From the NCBI GenBank assembly GCA_900543555.1, contig UQRL01000003.1:1-64000 (forward strand): a stretch of 64,000 nucleotides of DNA, read 5' to 3'. This document shows, piece after piece, positions 51,829 to 60,496 of this stretch. Position numbers and translations under genes: made by a program. Position 1 is the stretch's first letter. Every line of letters begins with the position of its first letter. The notes beneath the pieces are model-generated. The model was not told the DNA's origin. It searched no databases and was given only the letters and a program-made list of their open reading frames with translations. Source of the stretch: an uncultured Oscillospiraceae bacterium (lineage in GTDB: Bacteria; Bacillota; Clostridia; Oscillospirales; Acutalibacteraceae).

Positions 51829-52636
51829 CGAAAACTACCTGCCACAGCTGCAGGTGCTGCTGGCATCCCTCTGTCAGAATTGCCCGGGGGAGACAGGTTC
51901 CGTATACCTGCTGCACCGGTCCATCCCCCGGCAGAAGCTGGATGGGCTGGGAGAGAGTTTGAAAATGCACGGCTGGGAGCTTTGCCCCATCCCAGTGGGG
52001 GAGAGCCTGTTTTCCAAGGCGCCGGTGACAAAGCAGTATCCCCAGGAGATGTATTACCGGCTGTTGGCGGGCCACCTGCTCCCGCGGGAGGTGAATCGGG
52101 TGCTGTACCTGGATCCGGATATCCTGGTCATCAATCCCTTGAAGCCCCTGTGGCAGATGGACTTGCAGGGAAACCTCTTTGCCGCAGCTGCCCATACAGG
52201 GAAAACAGAGCTGGCAAACAGCTTGAACCGTGTGCGCCTGGGCACAGAGAGGGATTATTACAACTCGGGAGTGCTGCTGATGGACCTGGAGCGCTGCCGG
52301 GAGGAAATCCGGCCCCAAGAGCTCTTTTCCTTTGTGGAGGAGCACAGCAGAGAGCTGGTGCTCCCTGACCAGGATGTGCTCAATGCCCTGTACGGGGACC
52401 GGGTTCTGCCCTTGGATGACGTAATCTGGAATTATGATGCCAGAAATTACAGCAGCTACCTGATGCGCAGCATGGGAGAGGCGGATTTGCCCTGGGTGAT
52501 GCGGCACACAGCCGTTCTCCATTTCTGCGGCAAGGAAAAACCCTGGAAGCCCTATTACCGCCACCGGTTCGGGGTGCTGTACCTCCACTATGAGGAGGTG
52601 GCCAAACGGTGGTTCTCAGGGCAGGGGGCGCTGTGA
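51806..52636 (+). CDS. Glycosyltransferase family 8 protein
   Basis: A 276-residue enzyme with the family 8 layout: the first strand MNLLVSLDENYLPQLQVLLASL, the metal-binding DxD in RVLYLDPDILVINPL, the nucleotide-sugar region RDYYNSGVLLMDLERC, the acidic LPDQDVLNALY and the late HFCGKEKPWKPYY with the second His. Family 8 enzymes transfer glucose or galactose with retention, often to lipopolysaccharide, teichoic acid or surface proteins. AAAGAGGGAGAG precedes the start. The gene follows the ftsH unit without an obvious terminator. Confidence 0.93.
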   Translation: MNLLVSLDENYLPQLQVLLASLCQNCPGETGSVYLLHRSIPRQKLDGLGESLKMHGWELCPIPVGESLFSKAPVTKQYPQEMYYRLLAGHLLPREVNRVLYLDPDILVINPLKPLWQMDLQGNLFAAAAHTGKTELANSLNRVRLGTERDYYNSGVLLMDLERCREEIRPQELFSFVEEHSRELVLPDQDVLNALYGDRVLPLDDVIWNYDARNYSSYLMRSMGEADLPWVMRHTAVLHFCGKEKPWKPYYRHRFGVLYLHYEEVAKRWFSGQGAL

Positions 52637-52726
52637 AGGAAGCCGTAGGTTGTGCTCTGGCGGCGGTGGGGCGGGCCAAGAATCCCTGTTCCCGGCCCAA
52701 CGGCATGTAAAAAACGAAAAGGGAAA

Positions 52727-52768
52727 GCGCACCCGGATTGGGCCGGAAAGGCCGAATCCAGGTGCGTT
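52727..52768. terminator. Long imperfect hairpin, bidirectional terminator
   Basis: Arms of about 17 bases (52727-52743 with 52749-52765) with two mismatches. On the minus strand a T-rich run follows. It lies between the glycosyltransferase stop and the convergent RpiR remnant. Confidence 0.65.
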
Positions 52769-52800
52769 CTGTATTTGAAGGGAAGAGTTCTGCCTTTCTT

Positions 52801-53235
52801 CTAACGGGTGGGATCATAGGCCTTCTTCAGCCGGTGGAGGTTGGACAGCCGCTGAACTGCCTCATCCCCCAGCTTTTCCGAAACGGCCACCACCAGCGCG
52901 TCCACCAGGGCGGCGGGCGCCGTCATAGAGTGGTACTCCTTGGCCTCCCCCCGGTAGACAAACAGGTTCATGTCCGCCCGCTCGTCTTCCGGAAGATAGC
53001 TCCGGCTGGTAAAGGCCAGCGTTCGGTACCTCGCCTGCTTTTGATACGCCAAAATTATCCGGCCCTCCCGGGAAACTTTGGAAAAGCTGAACAGCACCAC
53101 CAGGTCGTCAGAACGCGCCTGGGAAAGCCCTTCCAGCACTTCCGAGCCGCCGGAGGGCAGCAGGATCGCCTCAATGCCCAGCCGCCGCAGCCGGAACAAA
53201 AGCAGCTGCCCCAGGGAGGCGGAGGCGCTTTGCGG
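52801..53235 (-). pseudogene. RpiR/MurR-family regulator, sugar-isomerase half only
   Basis: The frame encodes a SIS (sugar isomerase) domain, from SASASLGQLLLFRLRRLGIEAIL through DLVVLFSFSKVSREGRIILAY to the C-terminal helices LVVAVSEKLGDEAVQRL. RpiR-type regulators carry about 110 residues of helix-turn-helix before this; here the frame upstream of 53235 has no such homology and is antisense to the adaptor gene. The DNA-binding half is lost. The break point is near 53240, beside another damaged gene. Confidence 0.78.
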
Positions 53236-53350
53236 GTAATCTGCTCTGGCATGCGGGGGAATTGAATGGTCATACAGCTCTATTGTAGCCCCTGTGTGTG
53301 TAAAGGCGCGACCGTGTTTCTGTAAAATTGAAATAAAGGAATCGAAACCA

Positions 53351-54445
53351 ATGAAGACAAAACCAGCAAACGCTTCCAGCAGCAACCCAAGACTTGCAGA
53401 AAAACGCAGAAAAACTCTGATTAAGGCTGCTGTGGGTTCTGTGGCAGGCATCGCTGTGATCGCGCTGGGAATCGCGTTTGTGCCGCGGCTCTTGGGGATG
53501 GGTGTGTCCGCAGCCAGTATCACCACCTATGAGGTGGAAGCCATTGCCTATGGGAATGTGGACACCACCATCAGCGGCAGCGGCAACTTGACCCCTGTCT
53601 CCCAACAGACCCTGACAGCGGAGCAGCCCGTCACGGTTACGGTAGTGAACTACGCCGCCGGGGATGCCGTGGAAGAAGGAGCGGTGATTGTTACGGTGGA
53701 GGATGCACAGGGCAGCTCTATAGATTACACCGCCCCCTATGGCTGCGTGCTGCTGGAACTGCCTGTTTCCAGCGGGGATGAGCTGGAAGCTGGTGGCGAG
53801 GTTGCTATGGTCATGGGAACAGACGGCTTCACTATGGGCATCGCTGTGGATGAGCAGGACATTTCCGCCGTAGCAGTGGGACAGGAGGTGGCCTTCACCG
53901 TGGACGCGGTGGACGGGGAATACACGGGAGAGGTGACCGCTGTCTCCTATAACGGCAGCACCAACGGCAGCACCACCGCTTATCAAATCACCGTCAGGGT
54001 GGATTATGCCGAAGAAATTTATCCCGGCATGAGCGCCACCGCGGAAATTGTGGTGGAGGAAAGCGGCGAAGGGTTGCTGGTGCCTGTGGAGGCGGTACAG
54101 ACCTCCGGGGACGAGGAATACATCACCCTGGCTCCCTCCAGCGCGGCGGAAGGCGATGAGTACGGGGAGGGCGAAATCTAGGTATCGGAGCTTTCCACCG
54201 TCACCGTGGAAACAGGGATGTCGGACGGGAGCTATATCTTGGTGGAAAGCGATGAGCTTGCCGAAGGCGACTTGATTGTTGTCACACGTCTTACCTCCAC
54301 CCAGACTGGCTCTGACTCCCAGGGCAGCGGCGGCATGGGAGGCGGTTTCCCCGGCGGCGGTATGGACTTTGGGGATTTCGATTTTGAAAATTTTGATCCC
54401 GGCACCATGCCCCAGGGTGGGGGCTTCTGCATGGCTGTGGAATAA
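53351..54445 (+). pseudogene. HlyD/MacA-like periplasmic adaptor with in-frame amber stop
   Basis: The frame encodes a 364-residue adaptor: an N-terminal membrane helix (about 24-48), a barrel-sandwich with lipoyl-like halves (NVDTTISGSGNLTPVSQQTL, YGCVLLELPVSSGDELEAGG), a beta-barrel (GQEVAFTVDAVDGEYTGEVT) and the membrane-proximal end (SELSTVTVETGMSDGSYIL...EGDLIVVTRL) with a Gly/Phe/Asp tail. A single TAG at 54179-54181 cuts the frame after 276 codons; the same frame continues without break to 54445. The expected ABC partner genes of MacB type do not follow. The start at 53351 has AAAGGA upstream. Confidence 0.8.
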
Positions 54446-54854
54446 GGCAGCTCTGGCAGGGCTGGGGCTGCTTTGGTGGGTGATCTGCTGGCTTGCAGGA
54501 AAGGGCAAAGAATGAGAGCGGGGGCAGCGTTCAGCACGGTCTCCGTGCCATTCCGGTTGGTCTGGGGCGGGCGCTGAAAAAGCGCGGTGCGCAGGCCGCC
54601 GGAGCACTTGAAAAAGGAATGTTTGTGTTGCGGGCAGGGCCTGAACCTGGTAAAATGAATTGAACCGTATGCTGCCCGGCAGCTGCAGGTGCCCATTCAA
54701 TGCGCGGAAGGAGCAAGGCTATGAATCCCAGCGGAATCTTCCGCCGGCTTTCAAGCTTTTGAAAAAATGAAACGGCTTAGAGAGGATCTCCTGGCCGGAT
54801 CCGTTCTGCTCCAAATTCCGGAAACGACTCTTTTCCCAGAAAGGTGAAAACAAG
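54446..54854 (+). other. Gap with gene-decay traces
   Basis: No gene is supported here. A hydrophobic stretch (LAGLGLLWWVICWLAGKGKE) in another frame right after the adaptor stop (up to 54515) may be the relic of a following membrane gene. A 13-codon frame (54721-54762) behind GGAAGGAG is too short to judge. Confidence 0.4.
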
Positions 54855-55751
54855 ATGGAAGAAGCCCTTATTTTGCTGCGGCAGTTGATCACCATGTTTT
54901 TGTATGTGGGTGTGGGCTGGTGCCTACGCCGGTTCCGGTTGGTCACCCAGGAGAACAGTTCCGCTTTAAGCAACTTGCTGCTGTACGCTATCCTGCCATG
55001 CGTCATCGTTCAATCGTTCCTCCGGGAGGCCACCCCCCAGGCCACCCAAAACCTGTTGTGGTCTTTGCTGCTTTCCGCGCTGGCCCTGGGTGTGTCCGTG
55101 GGGGTGTCCGCCCTGTTGTTTTGGAAAAAGCCCGCCTCGAATTTTGGCAGCGCCTTCTCCAACGCGGGGTTTATGGGGATTCCCTTGATCGCTGCTGTGG
55201 TAGGGGAGGGGGCCGTGTTTTACATCGCCGGGTTTGTGGCGCTGCTGAACATCCTCCAGTGGACTTACGGCCAGGCCATTTTAGGGGATGCTCAGGCCGC
55301 CAAGCCGTTGGGCGTTTTGAAAAATCCCCTGGTGATCGCTTTCGCGGTGGGGCTGCTGCTGTACTTTTTACCCATCACCCTGCCGGGGATCTTCACCAAT
55401 GCGGTGAGCTCCGTGGCAGCCTGCAACGCGCCGGTGGCCATGGTGATCTTAGGTGTGCTGCTGGGGAACATTTCCCCCAAGAGGATGTTTCTCTCCAAGG
55501 AGGCCTGGCTGGTCGGCGGGGTTCGGCTGCTTCTCATCCCCCTGCTGACACTGCTGCTGCTCAAGGCGTTTCCCGGCGTTCCTGGGGAGATGCGGGCCGC
55601 GCTGATCATTGCCGCCGCTGCACCGGTGGGCTCCAACTTGGCGGTGTATGTCCAGCGCCAGGGCGGAGATTCCCAGGCTGCCGCAGGGATGGTGTGCCTT
55701 TCCACCATCTTGTCCATTATCACCATGCCCCTGGTCTTGCTGGTTTCCTGA
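54855..55751 (+). CDS. AEC family (auxin efflux carrier-like) transporter
   Basis: A 298-residue membrane protein with about ten helices in two five-helix halves. It begins with LLRQLITMFLYVGVGWCLRRFRLVTQEN, includes the central FGSAFSNAGFMGIPLIAAVVG motif typical of the family, and ends in SNLAVYVQRQGGD and a last helix pair. Bacterial members move malate, malonate or other organic acids. It is followed 32 bases later by an SGNH hydrolase gene, so the two may form one unit. Confidence 0.92.
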   Translation: MEEALILLRQLITMFLYVGVGWCLRRFRLVTQENSSALSNLLLYAILPCVIVQSFLREATPQATQNLLWSLLLSALALGVSVGVSALLFWKKPASNFGSAFSNAGFMGIPLIAAVVGEGAVFYIAGFVALLNILQWTYGQAILGDAQAAKPLGVLKNPLVIAFAVGLLLYFLPITLPGIFTNAVSSVAACNAPVAMVILGVLLGNISPKRMFLSKEAWLVGGVRLLLIPLLTLLLLKAFPGVPGEMRAALIIAAAAPVGSNLAVYVQRQGGDSQAAAGMVCLSTILSIITMPLVLLVS

Positions 55752-55783
55752 CCTGGGCCGAAAATAGGAGAGGAGCAATTGAA

Positions 55784-56563
55784 ATGAGCGAAAAAATGGC
55801 CATTGAACAGCGGGTTGAGAGAGAAATCACCGCCCGTATGGAGGAGCTGGACCAAAAGCTGGTTGCGGAAAAGCTGGAGCGCTATCGCCGGTTGAACCAA
55901 TTTGCCCAGCTGGGAAAGGTGCTGTTTGTGGGCTCCAGCCTGATGGAGCAGTTCCCCATCAATGAACTGCTGTTGGACATGGGCCGAACCTACACTGTGT
56001 ACAACCGGGGTATTGGGGGATACACCACGCAGCAGCTTGCCAAGTCGCTGGACGTGTGTGTTTACGAGCTGCAGCCCAGCCAAGTGCTCATCAACATTGG
56101 CACCAACGATATGAATACCCAGGAGTACACTGTGGAGGGGTTGATGGAGCGGTACGAAGCCATCCTGCGGGACATTCAAGCCCATGTGCCGGGGGTTAAG
56201 CTGACCTTGTTGGCCTACTACCCCCTCTGCGAGCCGAAACTGGCGGAAGACCCCCACGGCCGGGAGATTTTAAAGTCCCGGAACAATCGAATCATTGCCC
56301 AGGCAAATCAAGCTGTGCAGGCACTGGCGAAGAAGGTTGGGGCCGGTTTCCTCAACTGCAACAGCGCCATCACCGATGAAAGCGGCAACATGCGTCCCGA
56401 ATACACCATCGAAGGAATGCACATGTACGGCGACGGCTACGCCCAGGTGCTGAAGGCCCTGCTGCCATGGCTGGACGAAGCGGCCGCCTCGTCCGGTTCG
56501 CGGCAGAGCGCCACTGGCGCCCGTTTTCCCCACGGCACGGAGGGGGGCGCGCCCATCAAGTAA
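55784..56563 (+). CDS. SGNH/GDSL-type hydrolase
   Basis: A 259-residue cytosolic esterase-like protein. Block I is VLFVGSSLMEQF (catalytic Ser), block II NRGIGGYTT, block III INIGTNDMN. Block V reads EGMHMYGDGY, with Glu where most family members have Asp before the catalytic His. The first 40 residues are a charged helix (EREITARMEELDQKLVAEKL). The family deacylates esters of varied substrates. The start at 55784 follows GGAGAGGAG. The C-terminal 30 residues are low complexity. Confidence 0.88.
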   Translation: MSEKMAIEQRVEREITARMEELDQKLVAEKLERYRRLNQFAQLGKVLFVGSSLMEQFPINELLLDMGRTYTVYNRGIGGYTTQQLAKSLDVCVYELQPSQVLINIGTNDMNTQEYTVEGLMERYEAILRDIQAHVPGVKLTLLAYYPLCEPKLAEDPHGREILKSRNNRIIAQANQAVQALAKKVGAGFLNCNSAITDESGNMRPEYTIEGMHMYGDGYAQVLKALLPWLDEAAASSGSRQSATGARFPHGTEGGAPIK

Positions 56564-56762
56564 CGGGGAGGGGCGGTGTTTCCCGGTTTGTCCCGCAGGT
56601 CCGCGAGAGGCCGGCGCTGGCCTGATGCTGTGAGGAAGCGGGAAAAGAGTTTGAAAGAGCCGGCTGGATGGAATCGGGGGTCGCATGCAGGAAACTATCT
56701 ATGTGAAGCCCACTTTAGGAAAGGGATAATTGATTGATAACCACGAAATAAAAGGCTCGCAT

Positions 56763-56791
56763 TGACATTTTGAAAGGATACATAGTATAAT
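56763..56791 (+). promoter_or_regulatory. Strong promoter of the leader and metal-importer unit
   Basis: TTGACA (56763-56768) and TATAAT (56786-56791), spacer 17-18. The preceding 200 bases hold no gene that I can see. Confidence 0.75.
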
Positions 56792-56796
56792 TGTGC

Positions 56797-56950
56797 CAAT
56801 ATTTTTCGGTTAGAAGCCGAACCGGCAAGTACGAATACTTGCGTTTTGTGAGCAAAGTACAGAAGACAATTTCATTTTTGTATGTCTCTTATTTCATGTC
56901 AGGAAGGCGTGCAGTTCCCCAGCAAGGAGAACAGCACGCTTTTTTTGTGC
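56797..56950 (+). promoter_or_regulatory. Structured 5' leader with terminator, candidate riboswitch
   Basis: Starting about six bases after the promoter are two hairpins (TTCGG/CCGAA at 56805-56821 and a perfect GCAAGTA/TACTTGC with CGAA loop, about 56825-56842). About 60 bases later comes a GC-rich hairpin (GCGTGC.GTTC/GAAC.GCACGC, 56909-56940) followed by seven T. Promoter, folded leader and terminator before a metal-importer gene set suggest ligand-controlled attenuation. It matches no riboswitch class that I know. Confidence 0.55.
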
Positions 56951-57004
56951 CATCGCTGCATGAAGGGCAGTCTTCTGAGGAATGGGAGGGAATGGGAGGG
57001 TAAG

Positions 57005-57421
57005 ATGAATCTTCAATGCATACAGGAACTTTGGGTCAATTCTCAAGAAGGCGAAGGGGATGTGGGCCGCAGTGCGGCGGTAATTTTCGGAGTTCCCACC
57101 TGCGTTGGGAATATGAGCTGGCAGGTGAAAAAGTGGCTTGGCACCAACTGGAACGTACAGGTAGGTGGTAAGCTGGGCAGTGCGTTTTCCACAGATAATT
57201 CTCCAAACGGCGGGGGAACAGAACTGGCGGTCCCCACGCTGGTGAACCGCATGCCGTTCCGAGAAATGCGCCGCCATTCCAGCGGCGCTGAATTTGGAAG
57301 ACCTTTTATCCATATCGGGCCGGCGGTAGTCCGGGATAAAATCGAAGAAAAGGAAATACTTTACCGTCCGTTCGGGGCGCGTGTCGCGCGGAAAGCGCGT
57401 CAACTGTTTGATGGGAAGTGA
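57005..57421 (+). CDS. Shrunken flavodoxin/WrbA-like protein, probably degenerate
   Basis: A 138-residue frame holds clear flavodoxin-fold pieces: AVIFGVPTCVGNMSWQVKKWL, GKLGSAFSTDNSPNGGGTELA and the last helix GARVARKARQLF. Missing are the N-terminal FMN-phosphate loop (about 45 residues) and most of the stretch between the Gly-rich loop and the last helix; the substitute sequence REMRRHSSGAEF resembles nothing. Family members have about 200 residues. The start at 57005 follows GGGAGG. I regard it as a decayed gene whose frame is still open, although a short derived protein is possible. Confidence 0.6.
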   Translation: MNLQCIQELWVNSQEGEGDVGRSAAVIFGVPTCVGNMSWQVKKWLGTNWNVQVGGKLGSAFSTDNSPNGGGTELAVPTLVNRMPFREMRRHSSGAEFGRPFIHIGPAVVRDKIEEKEILYRPFGARVARKARQLFDGK

Positions 57422-57431
57422 GGAGGCCGCC

Positions 57432-58538
57432 GTGAAGATAGCAAGCAAATCGAATCCCTTAAAAGAGGGCGGTGTGGAAAGCGGCGGTGGCATTGCGGGA
57501 TACCACCGGTCAATCCGCCGCAAGTGGGGCATCCTGCTGGGACTGGCCGTGATTGTAGTGTTGTTTATGCTGATCTCTGTAAACGCGGGTTCCTCCGACC
57601 TCTCATTGTGGGAGGTGTGCCGCACCTTGCTTGGCATGGGAGAGGAACGCTCCTTTGTAGTGATCTGGCAGCTGCGCATGCCCCGCGTGGTGGGGGCGGT
57701 GATCGCGGGGGCCGGGTTGGCCATCGCGGGGTGCGTCATGCAGACCTGCCTGAAAAACCCTCTGGCGTCCCCCTCCACCTTGGGCGTGTCGGCGGCGGCC
57801 ACCTTTGGCGCGAACTTTTCCATCATTGTGCTGGGAGCCGGGGCACTGATGAACACCGCCTCCGACGCAGTGTCGATCAGCAACCCTTATCTGGTGACAG
57901 GCAGCGCCTTTGTGTGTTCTCTGGGGGCGGTCCTGCTGATTTTGGCCCTGTCAAAGCTGCGCAGCTTTTCCCCGGAATCCATCGTGCTGGCGGGCACGGC
58001 CCTGAGTTCGCTCTTCTCCGCTGGAACCACCATTATCCAGTACTTTGGAGATGATGTGCGCATCGCCGCTGCGGTATTTTGGACCTTCGGCGATCTGGGC
58101 AGGGTCTCTTGGCGGGAAAACGGGTTGATGGCCGCTGTGGTGGGCGGTGCGACCGTCTACTTCCTCTTTATGCGCTGGAACTACAACGCCATGGCCAACG
58201 GGGAAGAGCTGGCCAAAAGCCTGGGCGTCAAAACATCCCGGGTGCGGTTTTGGGGGCTGCTGGTGTCCTCTCTGCTGACCGCTGTCTCCGTGGCGTTTAT
58301 GGGGATGATCGGCTTTATCGGCTTGATTGCCCCCCAGATTATGAAACGGCTTATCGGGTCGGATCACAGGTTTTTGATCCCCGCCTCCGCGCTGATGGGC
58401 GCTGTGGTGCTGCTCGCGGCGGACACGGTGGCACGCACGGTGATCTCCCCGGTGGTCCTGCCAGTGGGAGCCGTCACATCCCTGCTGGGGGCGCCCCTAT
58501 TTTTCTATATGCTTTTGAAAGGGAAGCGTGTGAAATGA
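57432..58538 (+). CDS. FecCD-family metal-chelate ABC permease
   Basis: A 368-residue permease with about ten helices, of the siderophore/cobalamin/molybdate (BtuC-like) type. Hallmarks are IWQLRMPRVVGAVIAGAGLAIAGCVMQTCLKNPLASPSTLGVSAAATFG and GFIGLIAPQIMKRLIGSDHR, the latter contacting the ATPase. The GTG at 57432 has GAGGAGG five bases upstream. The stop overlaps the ATPase start. Two copies would form the channel for the lipoprotein encoded two genes downstream. Confidence 0.92.
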   Translation: MKIASKSNPLKEGGVESGGGIAGYHRSIRRKWGILLGLAVIVVLFMLISVNAGSSDLSLWEVCRTLLGMGEERSFVVIWQLRMPRVVGAVIAGAGLAIAGCVMQTCLKNPLASPSTLGVSAAATFGANFSIIVLGAGALMNTASDAVSISNPYLVTGSAFVCSLGAVLLILALSKLRSFSPESIVLAGTALSSLFSAGTTIIQYFGDDVRIAAAVFWTFGDLGRVSWRENGLMAAVVGGATVYFLFMRWNYNAMANGEELAKSLGVKTSRVRFWGLLVSSLLTAVSVAFMGMIGFIGLIAPQIMKRLIGSDHRFLIPASALMGAVVLLAADTVARTVISPVVLPVGAVTSLLGAPLFFYMLLKGKRVK

Positions 58539-59290
58539 GACTGGAAGTGAAAGATTTGCGTTACGGCTACACCCAGGCCAGGGAGGTGGTGAAAGGTGTG
58601 TCCTTTACCGCCCAGGCAGGAGAGTGCCTGGCCGTGCTGGGTGTGAACGGCGTGGGGAAAACCACCATGCTAAAGTGCATCAACCGCATTATCCGCCCCA
58701 GCTCAGGGGAGGTGCTGGTGGACGGCGTGCCTGTGGGGAAATTGGGCGGACGGGCGTTGGCCCAGCAGATCGGCTATGTGCCCCAGGGGTGTGAGTTCGC
58801 GGACAGCTCGGTGTTTGACGCCGTCCTCTTGGGGAGAAAGCCCTTTATCCAGTGGGACGTGACCAAGCGGGATTTGGAGATCGTCCAAGAGGTGCTGGGC
58901 CTGATGTCCCTGGAGGAATACGCTAATCGGAACGTCAATGCGTTAAGCGGCGGGGAACGGCAGAAGGTTTCCATTGCCAGGGCGCTGGCCCAGCAGGCCC
59001 CAGTGCTGTTGTTCGATGAGCCTACCAGCAATCTGGATATTAAAAATCAGCTGGATGTACTGGACATCACCCGGCAGGTGGTGCGGCGGCAGAACCTGGC
59101 GGCGGTGGTGATCATCCACGACCTGAACTTGGCCCTGCGCTTTGCAGACAAATTTTTGGTGATGAAGGACGGGGCCGTTTTCGCCTTTGGGGGCAAGGCC
59201 GTGGTAAATGCGGAGACCATCCGGGAGGTTTACGGAGTTCATGCCCAAGTGGTGGAGTATGACGGCCGCCCTGTGGTCATTCCGCAGTAA
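58535..59290 (+). CDS. Metal-chelate ABC importer ATPase
   Basis: A 251-residue ATPase of the FecE/BtuD class. Walker A GVNGVGKTTM, Q-loop YVPQGCEF, signature LSGGERQKVS, Walker B VLLFDEPTSNLD and the His switch IIHDLN are all present. It overlaps the permease gene by four bases (ATGA) and is followed after 22 bases by the substrate-binding lipoprotein gene. Confidence 0.94.
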   Translation: MRLEVKDLRYGYTQAREVVKGVSFTAQAGECLAVLGVNGVGKTTMLKCINRIIRPSSGEVLVDGVPVGKLGGRALAQQIGYVPQGCEFADSSVFDAVLLGRKPFIQWDVTKRDLEIVQEVLGLMSLEEYANRNVNALSGGERQKVSIARALAQQAPVLLFDEPTSNLDIKNQLDVLDITRQVVRRQNLAAVVIIHDLNLALRFADKFLVMKDGAVFAFGGKAVVNAETIREVYGVHAQVVEYDGRPVVIPQ

Positions 59291-59312
59291 TTGAGAATTG
59301 GAGGAAAGAAAA

Positions 59313-60482
59313 ATGAAGACAGCAAAACAATGGATGGCGCTGCTGCTGGCGGGCGCGCTGCTCATGGGACTGTGCTCCTGCGGGCCCGCCAAGGAGAACG
59401 GCGAAGAGAGCGCTTCCCTGTCAAGCCAGGCAAGCGGCATTTCAGAGGAAAACGCGCTTTCAGAAGAGGAAAGCGAGGGCGTTTCTGTAACGGACATGAT
59501 GGGCCGCACGGTTGCCGTACCCGCCGGCGCGGAGAGCTTTATCTGTATCGGTCCCGGATGTTTGCGGCTTTACTGTTATGTGGCTGACAAGTCCCAGCTG
59601 GCCGGCGTAGAGGAGGTGGAAAAGTCTTGGGGAGAGGAGGGCCGCCCCTATCGCATGGCTCTGGAGGATGTGGATTCCATGGAGACGATTGGCCCAGGAG
59701 GCCCTGGCAACGCTCCGGACGCCGAGATGCTTTTTGCCGCCGGCGCGGATGTGATTTTTACCACATACGCATTGGAATCCTCGGAGATCGACGAGCTCCA
59801 GGAGAGAATTATGACGCCGGTGGTGGCCTTGAGCTATGGGGAGGCCAGCCTGTTTTCCGAAGAGGTCGATCAGTCGCTGAAGCTGATCGGCCAAATCACC
59901 GGAAACGAAGCCAGGGCGGAGGAGCTCATCCAGTACTTCGCCGGGGCTAAGGCCGATTTAGAGGCGCGCAGCGCGGATGCAGAGGACCCTCCCACGGTTT
60001 ATCTCGGGTGCCAGTCCCACCAAGGTTCCCACGGCATTGAGAGCACGACAGGGGATTATCCCTTGTTCGACGCCTTGAACGCCCGTAACGTGGTGGCTGA
60101 AGCCGGCATTCACGAGTATGTGAGCTTGGACAAGGAAAAGTTGCTGGAAATGGATCCGGACGTGCTGGTTATCGACGCTGGCGGGCTTTCCATCCTTCAA
60201 GAGGATTACGCCTCCAATCCGGATTTTTACAACTCCCTTTCCGCGGTGCAGAATGGGAATGTGTACTTGCAAATGCCTTTTAACTATTACGATACCAATA
60301 TTGAAATCGCCTTGGCGGATGCCTATTATATCGGCACCGTGCTGTATCCGGAGGAGTTTTCTGACATTGATCCTGCGGAAAAGTTCGACGAAATCACCCA
60401 GGAAATGTTGGGGATTGACGCCTATGACAGGATTGCTGCAGCTTATTTCGGCGGTTATCAAACTGTGACGTTAGGCCAGTGA
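59313..60482 (+). CDS. Substrate-binding lipoprotein of the FecCD-type importer
   Basis: A 389-residue lipoprotein: signal MALLLAGALLMGLCSC with lipidated Cys, a Glu/Ser-rich linker (ESASLSSQASGISEENALSE), then the class III binding fold (VTDMMGRTVAVPAGAESFICIG to FDEITQEMLGID). The conserved phrase YNSLSAVQNGNVYLQMPFNYYDTNIEIALADAYYIG is seen in molybdate/tungstate or iron-complex binding proteins near fmdE genes. The substrate is inferred from the neighbours. Confidence 0.9.
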   Translation: MKTAKQWMALLLAGALLMGLCSCGPAKENGEESASLSSQASGISEENALSEEESEGVSVTDMMGRTVAVPAGAESFICIGPGCLRLYCYVADKSQLAGVEEVEKSWGEEGRPYRMALEDVDSMETIGPGGPGNAPDAEMLFAAGADVIFTTYALESSEIDELQERIMTPVVALSYGEASLFSEEVDQSLKLIGQITGNEARAEELIQYFAGAKADLEARSADAEDPPTVYLGCQSHQGSHGIESTTGDYPLFDALNARNVVAEAGIHEYVSLDKEKLLEMDPDVLVIDAGGLSILQEDYASNPDFYNSLSAVQNGNVYLQMPFNYYDTNIEIALADAYYIGTVLYPEEFSDIDPAEKFDEITQEMLGIDAYDRIAAAYFGGYQTVTLGQ

Positions 60483-60496
60483 TAAGGAGGAGCAAG

